The position numbers were made by a program, and so were the translations under genes. From Mytilus galloprovincialis (lineage: Eukaryota > Mollusca > Bivalvia > Mytilida > Mytilidae), in contig NC_134845.1 in assembly GCF_965363235.1 (NCBI RefSeq), positions 33,450,654 to 33,514,653 of the forward strand: a stretch of 64,000 nucleotides of DNA, given 5' to 3'. Every line of letters begins with the position of its first letter. Position 1 is the first letter of the stretch. This document shows positions 48,626 through 59,378 of the stretch, one piece after another. The notes below the pieces were generated by a model that worked only from the letters and a program-made list of their open reading frames with translations, was not told the origin of the DNA and ran no database searches.

Positions 48626-49657
48626 TGTAACGTGTCTGGGGTCCGTACCCGAGTTAATTCTCGAGATCTGAGACTTGTATATTTTCTTATTGTTTATAAT
48701 TTCTCTCTTACTCTCTCTCTGCTCATTAAAGCTCCTCCAGCTCAATGATTATTCAGCCTTACTGGCTTACTGACTCTATAGGTCAATTAAATAGCAAGAT
48801 CTACTTGCTCACTAGCTCTGTAGCTCTTAGCTCAACAGACTCACTAGCGCTGTAGCTCCACTGGCTCACAAATTGTCGCTCTTTCCGCTTTATCTTTATC
48901 AACGAAGCTCTCTAAGCTCTCTAGCTCTTCTGTTTCTCTCGATACAGCTCACTTATAGCTTAAGGTAATACTTCTGCTAAGTTTCAGTTATTGGAAAGAC
49001 TAGAGCAGTGAATCCAATGTTTGGAACTATAAGCAGGTATTTATCTTATCACTTATACTTGTGATCTGATCGTAATACCGACCCCGACTGACTGCTGACG
49101 GCTGTTTATATACCCCTGGATGATTGGAATATACCACTTTTGGACAATACCATTATCCTATATTGCCTAGTAACGAGGGTGTATCAACCCTGGATGAGTC
49201 AACCTTTATTGGACTGTGCCATATTGAGCATATCATAGTAACAAGGGATGTAAAGTAATGAAACGATAATATCTTATCTCAATGAAGATATTACGGTACC
49301 CGATGACCATAAAAATACCATTTATATTGTTATTACATCTCACGCTGAGGATTCTTCATACAAGTTAACTCATTTGCCAGTTTATAAAATAGTCAGAGAT
49401 ATGCATAACTACTTGAATTGGAAAGTACTAGTAGAATATAGTCCGAAATAATCAAATGATTAACCTCACTGTAACTTTAATAAAATGTAACTTATTAATA
49501 CGATGAAGTTTAAGGTAAGTATTAAGACAAATAAAGAAATTGTAACTGTACCTTTTAATTCCAATGTTTTGATGTTTAGGGTTCAAATAGGAAAGGGGAC
49601 AGTAACTACTGACTTCGCCCTTTTTAATGCATAGTCGTCCCATAGCCTTTCGTCACA
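48626..49657 (-). repeat. 5' LTR of the Gag-protease element
   Basis: Has a 6-bp insertion ('actagt', around 49427-49432) relative to the other LTR and a few base differences (for example 'gttaattctcg' against 'gttgattctcg'). It would carry the promoter of the element. Confidence 0.9.
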
Positions 49658-49739
49658 ATAGTTCATTACTTAAAAATACCCAAAAAAAAGGACAATTTAG
49701 TAGACGGCTAATAACTTTTGAGTCTTTTTCAACTCAGTG

Positions 49740-49897
49740 CAGTGGCGGACCCAGAAATTTTGATAACAGGGCGGGGTGCACTGACTACCTTAAGAGGGAC
49801 ACGCTCCAGTCATGCCTCAGTGATTCCTTATATAATAAACCATTTCTTCCCACAACTTCAAGGGGACACCCCACCGCCTAAATCCGCTTCTACACTG
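49740..49897. mobile_element. Diverged GGCGGA-CC MITE copy
   Basis: Begins 'cagtggcggacccag' and ends 'aatccgcttctacactg', diverged relative to 12559-12715. No clear target duplication. It lies 80 bp from the LTR element. Confidence 0.5.
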
Positions 49898-49921
49898 GTA
49901 TGGGAAGAGAAACTGACTTAA

Positions 49922-51440
49922 TAAGTAATATCATGTACCTCAGTGGTATAACAAATACATTAATATGAACTCAAAATTAACAAATTTGTGGTAATGGTAA
50001 TTGATTTCTTTATTCAAGAATCCTATAAATATTAACATAGTGCAAAAAAAAACGTCGCAAAAAGTAGATTTTGTATCAATTAAATTCAACGAGTTTATAG
50101 TCCGGCCATCTTTGGCTGGCAACTTTAAAAGTTACCCACAGCCGTTTAAGCACAGCAGAGGGAAGAACAAAATTTTCTAACATTGCAATTTTGTCGAGTT
50201 TTAACGAAGAAGTCAACGGAGGCTGTGTGGTTATGTCATACGTTTTTGACTGTGACGAATGATTTCATTACAATATAATGAACAATAAAAATCAAGTAAT
50301 CAAGATAAATGCTGAATTTAACAAAGGAAAATCAAAAGTTAAATGAATTCCAGGCGAACGAACTAATAGCACGTATTGATAGTTCCATTTTCACACTGCT
50401 GGTATCTGAATATTCTGATTAAAGTAATAGCCATTCATGAAAATTAGCATTAACATATATAGTTCTCGAAAGTATGATTCAGCAAGCAAATCCATCGGCT
50501 TGTTTGTCTCCTCTATTTTGTCCAATAATGTTATAGATCTGGCCTGTTCTGGTCATCCTAAAAAAATAAAATAAAACAACAACAGACAAAAGAAATTGTT
50601 ATTAGATGGTAGAATGCAAGGGGAGGTGGGTGTGTTTTTGAAACGTTTTACATGTCTACAAGAGTGGCTAGTTCATTGTAATGCTGAAGAGTCACGTGGC
50701 GTTGATCAGCGGGAAACGAGATACGGATCCGAATTATGCATTCATCATATTTCTTTCAGTAAATTGGCTTATCTTATAAATGGGATAAACCATATTAGTG
50801 TGAGGATGAAGTTTTATTTTTAATTCGTAATAAAGACTTATTTTACATTATCTTATCGGGGCCTTTTATAGCTGACTATGCGGTATGGGCTTTGCTCATT
50901 GTTGAAGGCCGTACGGTGATTTATAGTTGTTAATGTCTGTGTCATTTTGGTCTCTTGTTGACAGTTGTCTCATTGGCAATCATACCACATCTTCTTTTTT
51001 ATATTAGCTAACTTGTTATAAAAACTTTGCTAATCTAGCTCGTTACAACAAGTTAGCTAAGATGTTTAAACGAGATACTTATAGTGTTAAAATTACTAAA
51101 ACGGATACAAAATATAAATGCTTCATAGTTTATATATTGTTTATCGATGCAGAAATTTGAGGCTGAGTAATTAATTAACATTTGTCTTTTACCACTGATT
51201 TTATAATTAACAGTAATCCGTTTACGACAACCCTCTCCTTCTCCCCGTTCTTTTTCTGTTAAAATGAAAATAAATCCAATGTATGAAAATAAATCATTTT
51301 ACCCCCCTCTCCCTCACCCTTGTTCTTCAAATGGAACAGTTCAAATGCAATCTTTCATTTATTCGTTTCTGTCAGTATTTAAAGTGTATGTAACTTTAAG
51401 ATAAGACAGCTGTATAGCCAGTCAAGGTCGTTAAACACCA
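49922..51440. other. No gene seen; mussel repeat piece at about 50860-51000
   Basis: The stretch 'atgcggtatgggctttgctcattgttgaaggccgtacggtg' followed by 'ctcattggcaatcataccac' also occurs at 53587-53705. The 75-codon frame at 50596-50823 has no motif and no splice context. Confidence 0.5.
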
Positions 51441-51443
51441 CCA

Positions 51444-51452
51444 TATATATAG
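51444..51452 (+). promoter_or_regulatory. TATA-like box of the secreted-protein gene
   Basis: 'tatatatag' lies about 40 bp before the ATG at 51490, a spacing that would give a very short 5' UTR. It is inferred from position only. Confidence 0.35.
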
Positions 51453-51489
51453 ATAAGACAGTGGTATTACTAACATATATTTGGAAACC

Positions 51490-53158
51490 ATGTACTATCA
51501 ACCATGTCAACTGCATTTTTTAATGTTATACTTTGGACTTTTACACACACTAGTGGAAAGTGGAGGTACATATGTAATTTTCTCAGTAGTAAGCATAATA
51601 TTATGCGAAAACAATTTATGATATAATAACTACGTAATTATACAAGACTGGATTTTTATTTCAAGAGCGCATTTACTGATAATTTTCCTGCAGAATATGA
51701 CGGATATGAATATCGTCGCTGGGCTTTCAAAATGTCGTATATGACTTTTTAAGCTAAAATAACTTATTTTACACAAATAATATACTGTTATAAAAATGAT
51801 TTAGTTCAGATTAGCATTTTCTATTGCTGGTAATTTTTGTCTCTGACAGGTTATACCTATTTAATATAGTGATTGAGATGATAGGAAAAAAATATCACAA
51901 AAACGTCATTTAAAGGGCAATGGCTCATTAAAGTGTTATTTGATAATTTGGTAGACCTTGAAAGTAAAAGAGAGGCCAAAGATACCAGAGGGCCATTCAA
52001 ACTCATAAGTAGAAAATATACTGAAAACTCCATGGCTACAAAAGGAAAATGCACATACAGAATGGCGGGGTTTAGCATGTTTGCTAGATTTGCGGTAGCC
52101 CAACCGTGACTCCCTCATCCTGACCTCGACAATGGCGTTCAGTTCAACGTAAGCATGCACACAGTGTAAAAATCAGTTGAAGCATACTTGACTCCAATCT
52201 ATTTCTCTGATTTTGTTACACTTAATATATGAACAAGCACGAGAGTTAAGTTGGCTTAATTTGAATCTTTATTTCTACGAAATAATTAAGTAAAGGTAAA
52301 CGAAATCCTGGACTAATACATTTATTAGTGGTATGTATACAAACATCACGTTATTGTTTATAACGTCATGCACTTTACAGACAAGCGAATCGAACTAAAG
52401 TGTCCATTCTTTTGGGGAATTTTAGCCAAAGGGGTCTTATCGATCTTCATCGAGCTGCCAACATAGATTCATAAAATCTTCCACAATCATGCATACTGTT
52501 AGTTATTTCAATATTAATGGCATACATCTCTTAGGATAGCAGTAATATTATATAGATAGGGAATTCAGTTAATAAATGTATCGTTTAGTACGTTGATTTT
52601 GTAGATGCTAGAGCGGAAACTGTTCTAAAAACCTTGCTGAAAAAACGAGTTGTTCAAAACACAGCAGGATATTCTCTTGCGAAAGCCACTACAATGAAAG
52701 CAACTACCGAGCTGATACCTACTGCAATGTCACCCACTGCTGAAATGATAGCTACTGCAATGTATGACTGTTTATATGATCGCAAAATGTACAAAATAGG
52801 AGAAGTAGTGGTAAGCGGATCAACGAGAGAGGGGTGTGGGTTTGCACTGGTGTGCGTAGAGGGCGGGCACCTTAGAACAGATCGGGAAGAATACTGTTTT
52901 AGTCGATTATCTTTAAATGGAGATCTACCAACACCGCTAACAACAGTCAAACTTGAATCTCCTCAAACACCTTTAACACCTCTAACACCATTCACTCCGA
53001 CGTCTGCTTGGTCTGGATGTGTATTCGAAGGAAAATTGTATCGCTTTGGTGAGACGATACAGAGTAATAAATGCTATTCCACAATGTGTGATTATACTGG
53101 TGCAATCATATTTGGTTTTAAAACACCACCAACTCCTCCAATAATACATGTGGGTTAA
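51490..53158 (+). CDS. Small secreted Cys-rich protein with two VWC-like modules (209 aa, two exons)
   Basis: Exon 1 (51490-51565) encodes MYYQPCQLHFLMLYFGLLHT plus LVESG, a plausible signal peptide, and stops at donor 'GGAG|GTACAT'. Exon 2 (52605-53158) starts after 'TTTTGTAG' with matching phase 1. The mature part begins with a Thr/Ala/Met-rich stretch containing LLKKR, a possible basic cleavage site. Module 1 is DCLYDRKMYKIGEVV...CGFALVCVEGG...YC. A TPLTPLTPFTPT linker follows, then module 2, GCVFEGKLYRFGETI...CYSTMCDYTGAIIFG. The C-x(F/Y)-x-x-K-(M/L)Y-x-x-GE start and C..C..G pattern recall VWC-type domains of extracellular matrix, shell or byssus proteins. The function is unknown. A polyadenylation signal lies at 53201-53206. 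Confidence 0.6.
51968..52045 (+). repeat. Short repeat ('agagaggccaaagataccagagggccattcaaactc')
   Basis: Parallel to 9258-9335. It is in the intron of the secreted-protein gene. Confidence 0.5.
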
Positions 53159-53200
53159 TCACATTTATTATTTCATAGTGGTATCATGTTATAGTTTGAA

Positions 53201-53206
53201 AATAAA
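53201..53206 (+). terminator. Polyadenylation signal AATAAA of the secreted-protein gene
   Basis: The hexamer lies 43 bp after the stop codon, in the expected place for a short 3' UTR. Confidence 0.55.
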
Positions 53207-53378
53207 ACCTCATTTGGCTATTGGTTTTGTTTATTCCTTAAACTATCTGAGAAACATACATTGTCGTGTGATGCTGTGTAACGTATTTGTGTGTCGGTTA
53301 TTATTTAGTGCATAAATTGGTTTGCTCGTTTGAATTGTTTTGCATTTTTCAATTCGTGGCCTTTGATAGCTAGCAGAC

Positions 53379-53720
53379 TACTGTGGATTTATTATTATTC
53401 GTTGAATACCAATTTTCGTGGGTTTCGATGGTACAGGTGAACCACGAATTTAAATATTCAACGAAATACAAAATTCTTTTAGGTTGTATGAAGACTTTGG
53501 CACAACCACGAACTCACTTTTCCACGAACAGGCAAGTTTTCCGTAATCCTCGAAAATTGGTACCCATGAAAATAAGTGAAGCCACAGTATGCGGTATGGG
53601 CTTTTCTTATTGTTGAAGGCCGTACGGTGTATGACATACAGTTGTTAATTCTGTGTCATTTGATCTTTAATTGTGGAGATTTATCTCATTGGCAATCATA
53701 CCACATCTTCTTATTTGTAT
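53379..53720. repeat. Family G foldback repeat followed by the 'gcggtatgggc' mussel repeat
   Basis: 53379-53592: 'actgtggatttattattattcg' to 'aaaataagtgaagccacagt', inverted ends. 53587-53720: 'tgcggtatgggcttttcttattgttgaaggccgtacggtg' and 'ctcattggcaatcataccac', as at 50878-51000. Confidence 0.6.
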
Positions 53721-53744
53721 AAAAAAAAAAACGCTTAATTTATA

Positions 53745-54130
53745 ACAGGAGGCTCACACAAGAGCCTGAATTACTCACCTGTTATTTTTGCTTAAATCTT
53801 TCATCAATGATTATGTCTATAAATAATGAGTAGCTTAAAGATGACATGTGAATGTTCTTTGTATCTGTCATATTTTCTTCAGAAGCAAAAAAAAAAAATG
53901 CATTTTACCACTATGGTCCATTTTAGCCTTAGTGACTATGTTTCTTGGACGTACAAGGAAATAAAATACAAAATGTATACTCTGAAGCTCATTCGGCCAA
54001 AGTTTGCCTGAAAATTGATTCAGCAGTTGTAAAGGAGAGTTTTTTTTTAAAGTAAGCAAACTAGATGATGTGTAAAGTTGTCTTTTAAGGGCAAGAACTT
54101 CTAGAGGGGTCAATTGACAATTTTGCATGT
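53745..54130 (+). repeat. Diverged family A fragment
   Basis: Begins 'caggaggctcacacaagagcc' and 'actcacctg', and contains 'gggcaagaacttctagaggggtcaattgacaattt', the order of the left part of 21434-22506. Confidence 0.5.
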
Positions 54131-56780
54131 TCATATACAATTTATTTGTATATTTTACTTTGCTTAACATTTTGTACTTAGTTTGTCGTCTTATACAACC
54201 TTTTGGCAAGTTACCACCATTCCAGAAATAAGTTAACCCGATCTTTCAAAAATAACATGAACAGTTACCATCATCAACGTACGTACTTTTTCACTTTCTA
54301 TTTTCTAAGTAATAGACAACTGTTATTTTACAGACTCATTGCAAATGTTAAAAACCAAACGACGGCTTAGTAATGTTATCCACATCTATGTTAAAACAAA
54401 ACAGTTAGGAGGGAAAGATCTTACGGCCAATACGGGGATTCCCCTCCGCCATATTGGGATCGTGGTAACTTCAGTTACCATCATCCGCCTGTCAACAGTG
54501 ATACCTGTAGGTTTTCCTTCTCTTCTCTTTTGTTTTAGCAAGTATACATTTTAGAGCAGCATCCGTCAAGGTTTATATATATATTTGTGAACAAACTAAC
54601 CAAATTTAGGCAATTTTCAACGACTCATAGCTTGCAAAATAGCACGGTGACCCATACTTTTTATTATATTTTTGAAAAAAGCATAGTAAAATCTTCATTT
54701 TGGCAAATTATAAGAAAATTCTGTTTTAAAAAACATTTACTTATGATCTACCTTAAGATTGTCCAAAGATTTAATATTTTGTTCGTATAAATTTCCTTTA
54801 ATTGTTTTGTCAATTCGATCCCAGTTAATTCTGATTCATTTCTATTAGATGGTTAGCTGGTGCTGCATTATTTCTCTCTTCCAAAAGTCAATTGAAAATG
54901 ATATATTGGTGGGATAGTAATCAGATGTGTTTAGAAAAAAATCTTCCGGTATCTCACTCGAGATTTGTGTGTGAGTTTTTGTTAAATAGAAATTAGTCAA
55001 TTTCACTTCACGCTAGTCCTTTTGGATTAATAAAGGTATTTCATGCTTAACAAACCGATAATTGACATTCCTTTGTAAATTGATGCATGTAACATGCCAT
55101 TTTGTCCTTGTTTTTTTTTTTTTTTTTATCAGAACGTCGTTAAATTAATGTCACCACCAATTTAGATAATTATCATGGGTGGGACTATACTTTTGATATA
55201 TTTCTTACAGTTGGTGTAAACTTTCTTTGAATTTTTTCATGTCATGACAACCTCTTGTTGGAAAATCGACAGAGATAATCATATTGGCTTCTGATTTTTG
55301 TCTAGTAGTTATAGACATTGAATTCTATCATTTCCAACCTTTGTTTTATTAATAAGATGTTTAACTTCCTATTTCCAAAGTATTGCTGTACATCCATGCC
55401 ACATTCTGGAATAATATTCCCTTTGAATAAATATCACAGCACTGGTATATGTTCCTAACGGATTAGATCTTTAAGAATATGTGATTTAACATGAATAGAT
55501 ATTATGAGATTACTAACAAAGTTTCCCTTGGAACATCTGTTAGACAGAACAAATATCCATTGACAAAGGCCAATTAAACTTCATTGAAAATAAGAAAGGC
55601 CACTTCTTATAAAACTGCATACTCAAATTAACTTGTCATCAGTGGTTCCCTTCAAACTATCATGAACACAAATTATCAACTATGTAAAAGTTTCAAAGTC
55701 AATGAATCATGATGAGTAGACGAGCCATATAATCTCCGTAAAAACCAGACTGCTATACAGTAGTGGTTCATCTTAAACGGATATATTCATAAGATTGAAC
55801 ATGTAAACTATGCAAATTATTAATATTCAATACGTCATGACTGAGTGGGCAGAAAAAAATAATCTTCAAGCAAATGAAATATGCAGGTGAATGTTATACA
55901 TCTTGATATTTAGGCAAAACAAAAAGCACAAATATGTAACTAAAGTCGTTATAATTATAAAGTGTAGTGGACATGTATTTAAAAATATAACAATATATAC
56001 TGGTATTGTAATAAACACAATAATAAATAATTATGAATTATAACCATTATAATTGCACATTGTCATCATGAATTTAATGAATCTTCTATCAGAGATTACT
56101 TACCTTTCAAGAAGGATATACCATGATTCTTCTCTCATTTCATTATTACATTTTATAAAATATCTCAATAAAAATACAGTTGCATCATGCCAAATTTCCA
56201 ACATCATAGGATATGTACATACATTGCCAATATGTAGCTTTATAATAATCAAATCTCTAAAATATTAAATTTATAACATACAAATTTTGATACTTTTGGA
56301 CAACTCAAAACACCTAGACGCTCTGCCAGGAGACATAATCTGTAACAGGAGACCAAAAGTAATAGTAAGACCAATCTTCAAGTGTTTCTTGTTAGTTTAA
56401 CAATTCGTTTTTAGTTTTTAATATAGTAGGCACACATGAAAAAAGGAGTTATAAATGCAATGAGGATTAGTTTAATGATTTTGGTCATGTTTTGACCTTT
56501 AAATAATTGAGCTTGTCATGTTAATCTAACTTTTGGTGTTTTCGTTGCTCTTTGTCTTTATTCTACCTCCTATACTATTCCAGAACATTGGTACAAAAAT
56601 GTGAAAAATTGGTAAAAAACCTAAGTCATATAATGTCAATAACTCAAAAGAGGTAAATGTTTACACGTGTCAACCTACTTGTAGATCATGTCTTGCTAAT
56701 CTTGTGGCTTATCAAAGTTTCTTTCTTTTCAAAAAATACCCAAAAAGGATCAAAAGATATTTAATATAAAAATGTACCTA
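54131..56780. other. No feature identified
   Basis: AT-rich, with poly-T at about 55110-55128. The short frames (54339-54554, 54587-54790 and 56053-56268) have no motif, family or splice support. Confidence 0.4.
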
Positions 56781-56789
56781 AGTAACAAG

Positions 56790-57240
56790 AGGCTGTCAGA
56801 GTGACAGAAACCCGGATTTTCCTGCAGGGGTTAAACCCTGAACAGTAGAGCAAGTATGAACACAAAATTTAAGCTTCAAACACCTCTGAATTTGGATTGA
56901 TTTCAAATATTTGACATATCATAGGTTTGTGACACAAAATGAATGTGGCAAAAGAACTAAAAAGTTTGAAATCAGATATGTTCCTACTATGGTCCAATAT
57001 CCAATACTTGTATCTAAGTACATTGTTAGAATCAGCATATCAAAGAACCATAAGAATACACTTTTTGATGAAATCAAACCAAAGTTTAATTATCAAAGGA
57101 CCTTTTTGACCTCAATGTGGTAACAGGTATTATCTAATTAATAATGAAAATAAATACAGTTTTAGCTATTCAAAGAACCCTATATATATTCAATCTACGT
57201 TGAAATCAAACACACCATTATTTTGGACCTTGATTTGGAC
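56790..57240 (+). repeat. Mussel repeat sharing phrases with 19540-19770
   Basis: 'aaccctgaacagtagagcaag', 'ttgatttcaaatatttgacatat' and 'tgacacaaaatgaatgtggc' parallel the block at 19540-19710 in opposite context. The 70-codon frame here is repeat-derived. Confidence 0.5.
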
Positions 57241-57273
57241 AAACTTGAAAATTGGGTACAAAATCAGAAACTA

Positions 57274-57542
57274 AGACCCCGTTTACACCTCTAGAGATGG
57301 TTTTAAAAGATAGATCTTATTTGAATCGATTTTTTTTTTTTGGCATAAACGGTTAGGTCGGTCGCGATCAATCTTTTTCGGGTGAATGTTATATCTAAAA
57401 TACCAAAATAAAGGTCAGACCGGTTCTTTTTATGTTGCAGTGTAAACGCACTGGATTAAGTAAGATTGTAAACACAAACTGGTCTTTTTAGATCGATTCA
57501 AATAAAGATCGATTCAATTATTTGGTGGTGAAAGCGGGGTCT
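57274..57542. mobile_element. MITE with AGACCCCG inverted ends, TA-flanked
   Basis: The ends are 'agaccccgtttacacc' and 'ggtggtgaaagcggggtct', inverted, with TA on both sides (Tc1/mariner-like). Inner palindromic pairs 'gatagatcttatttgaatcga' and 'tcgattcaaataaagatcga' make it a foldback. Confidence 0.6.
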
Positions 57543-57544
57543 TA

Positions 57545-59378
57545 ATATAGGGTTATTAATAGACAAATATGAGTTTTAAAGGAGATTGCTACATAAAAAA
57601 TACATAAATATATATATAGCATTCAAAAATAATTTATACAGAATAACAAACAAACAAAATTCTTCAAACAATTTACAAAAGAAAACTTTATTACAACATA
57701 CTGTCCTATAGATTTTATCATTATATATATTTAGGAATCAGAAAAATTTCAAAAAAAAATCTGTTACTCCAATAACAATTATATGATATGGTATTTACCT
57801 GAATAAACAGATGCTTTGTAATCTGACAACACTTAACGTAATCAAACTTTATATATAATGACTTATAATTTATAGATTCCAATTTATTCTTTTAATTTGT
57901 CACAAACTAATATTGAGTTGGCAACTTATCTTACAGATCAACATAACTTAAATATCAAATTGATATTAAAAGTTCAATTATAATATTGAAATAAAATATT
58001 AATATTTTAACTATTTTCAAAAGGCACGCTAATTTAGTTAATCTGTTAATCTCCTGTATTTAGAAGGTCAGTAATTATACATTAATTGAATATTGCTAGT
58101 TATTATGTGAGAAGATATTTTCATAGATTTAGGAACTTTACAAAAAAAAAAATGCAAATGCAAAGGAACATGTAACATGAACAAATCCTGTAAATATAAA
58201 AGTAAACATGACGTTCCTTATGGTAGCAAGTGTCAACTTGGGCGAGAGTATCAAAATTGGATTCAGATATACGATTTAACAAATATTTAATATCAATTGT
58301 TGACTTTATTCATCCATTTGTATTAATAACATTTTTTTTCAATTAAAAAAAAAAAGATTTTGATAAATGTTTGTTTAAATTTAACTCATATGATCACAAA
58401 ACATGTATGGTCAGTTCGTCTTGGACCATACGAGTATACTCATACAGTCAAACCGTACGTGTATGGTCGGACCATACGTGGTTACGTATACGGTCCAAAT
58501 ACTCATATGGTCTGGAACACCAACTTTAGTTGACCTACTGCTAATATTATCTAAGAAAGTTACCTTCAACAAGTAACTCTAACATTGGTCACTGATCCAT
58601 GAAATGAGGTCAAGGTCAGGTGACACCTGTCTGAACAACAAGTAGGCATTGTAAAGATGTAACCCATTCACCAATTTTCCTCTGAATTTCCGAAATTTAT
58701 ACTTTCAATTGATCAAAACCTTTTATGCCCTTTTGCCCTCATCAGATTTTCCCTATCTTATAACAGTTCGCAAGACATTAAATGATAACTTGCATTTTAC
58801 ACCTACATTTTATGAAAGTCATGTTGGTTGATACTCAGAACAAAACAGTATCAAAACTTTATGTTTATACCAATAATGACCATTCAGACCATGTTTTGAT
58901 AAAATTGGTCCACTGGTTTCAGAGTAGAATATTTTTGAATAAAATTAAGAAGACAAAATCTTTTAGAATTTTGTATAAACTACAGTTTTTGAGTGAAACT
59001 ACTATCTTTATCGGAAAAACTTAATGGAATAAATGCACTTAGAACAAATTTGGGAAGTGATTATTTAACTTAGAAATAGCTGGAAATACCAATGGTTGTG
59101 AAAGCCCACAGTACAGTAATTCTAGAACTTGGATTGAAAGATACACATGATTAACTTTGCAGAATAAAGAAGTTGACAGGCCACAAACTCTCCTCCCCCC
59201 AAAAATAACCAAACAAACAGACAAAAATGTTTCCTAATCAGTTTCCGTTAGAAGATTAATTGTGAGAATTTTATCTCCTCTTCGATAATAATGAAATGTT
59301 TGTTTGAAGACTTGCAGACCTAAATGTTAAAACAACAACTATGAGCAGAAAACAATTATCATATCTAAGTTAATTGCT
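57545..59378. other. No gene; palindrome cluster and a reversed satellite monomer
   Basis: 58399-58512 is a cluster of 'accatacg' and 'cgtatgg' inverted words (see findings). 58525-58640 matches one monomer of 17720-19040 in reverse ('gaaatgaggtcaaggtcagg'). The rest is unassigned. Confidence 0.45.

Larger units (their letters stand above)
44374..49657 (-). mobile_element. Complete LTR retrotransposon, Gag-protease only, ATAG duplication
   Basis: Two direct repeats of 1026 bp (44374-45399) and 1032 bp (48626-49657) begin TG and end CA. ATAG flanks the element (44370-44373 and 49658-49661). By eye the LTRs differ by about four substitutions and one 6-bp insertion, so the insertion is young. 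The element reads on the - strand: 5' LTR at the right, then a primer site, one long ORF (48450-45928), and the 3' LTR at the left. The 3.2-kb interior has no room for, and no sign of, reverse transcriptase, RNase H or integrase, so it must rely on another element for mobility. Confidence 0.9.

Noticed and set aside
45194-49643. Two identical 63-codon frames (45194-45385 and 49452-49643)
   Set aside because: They are the same stretch of the two LTRs and have no coding features.
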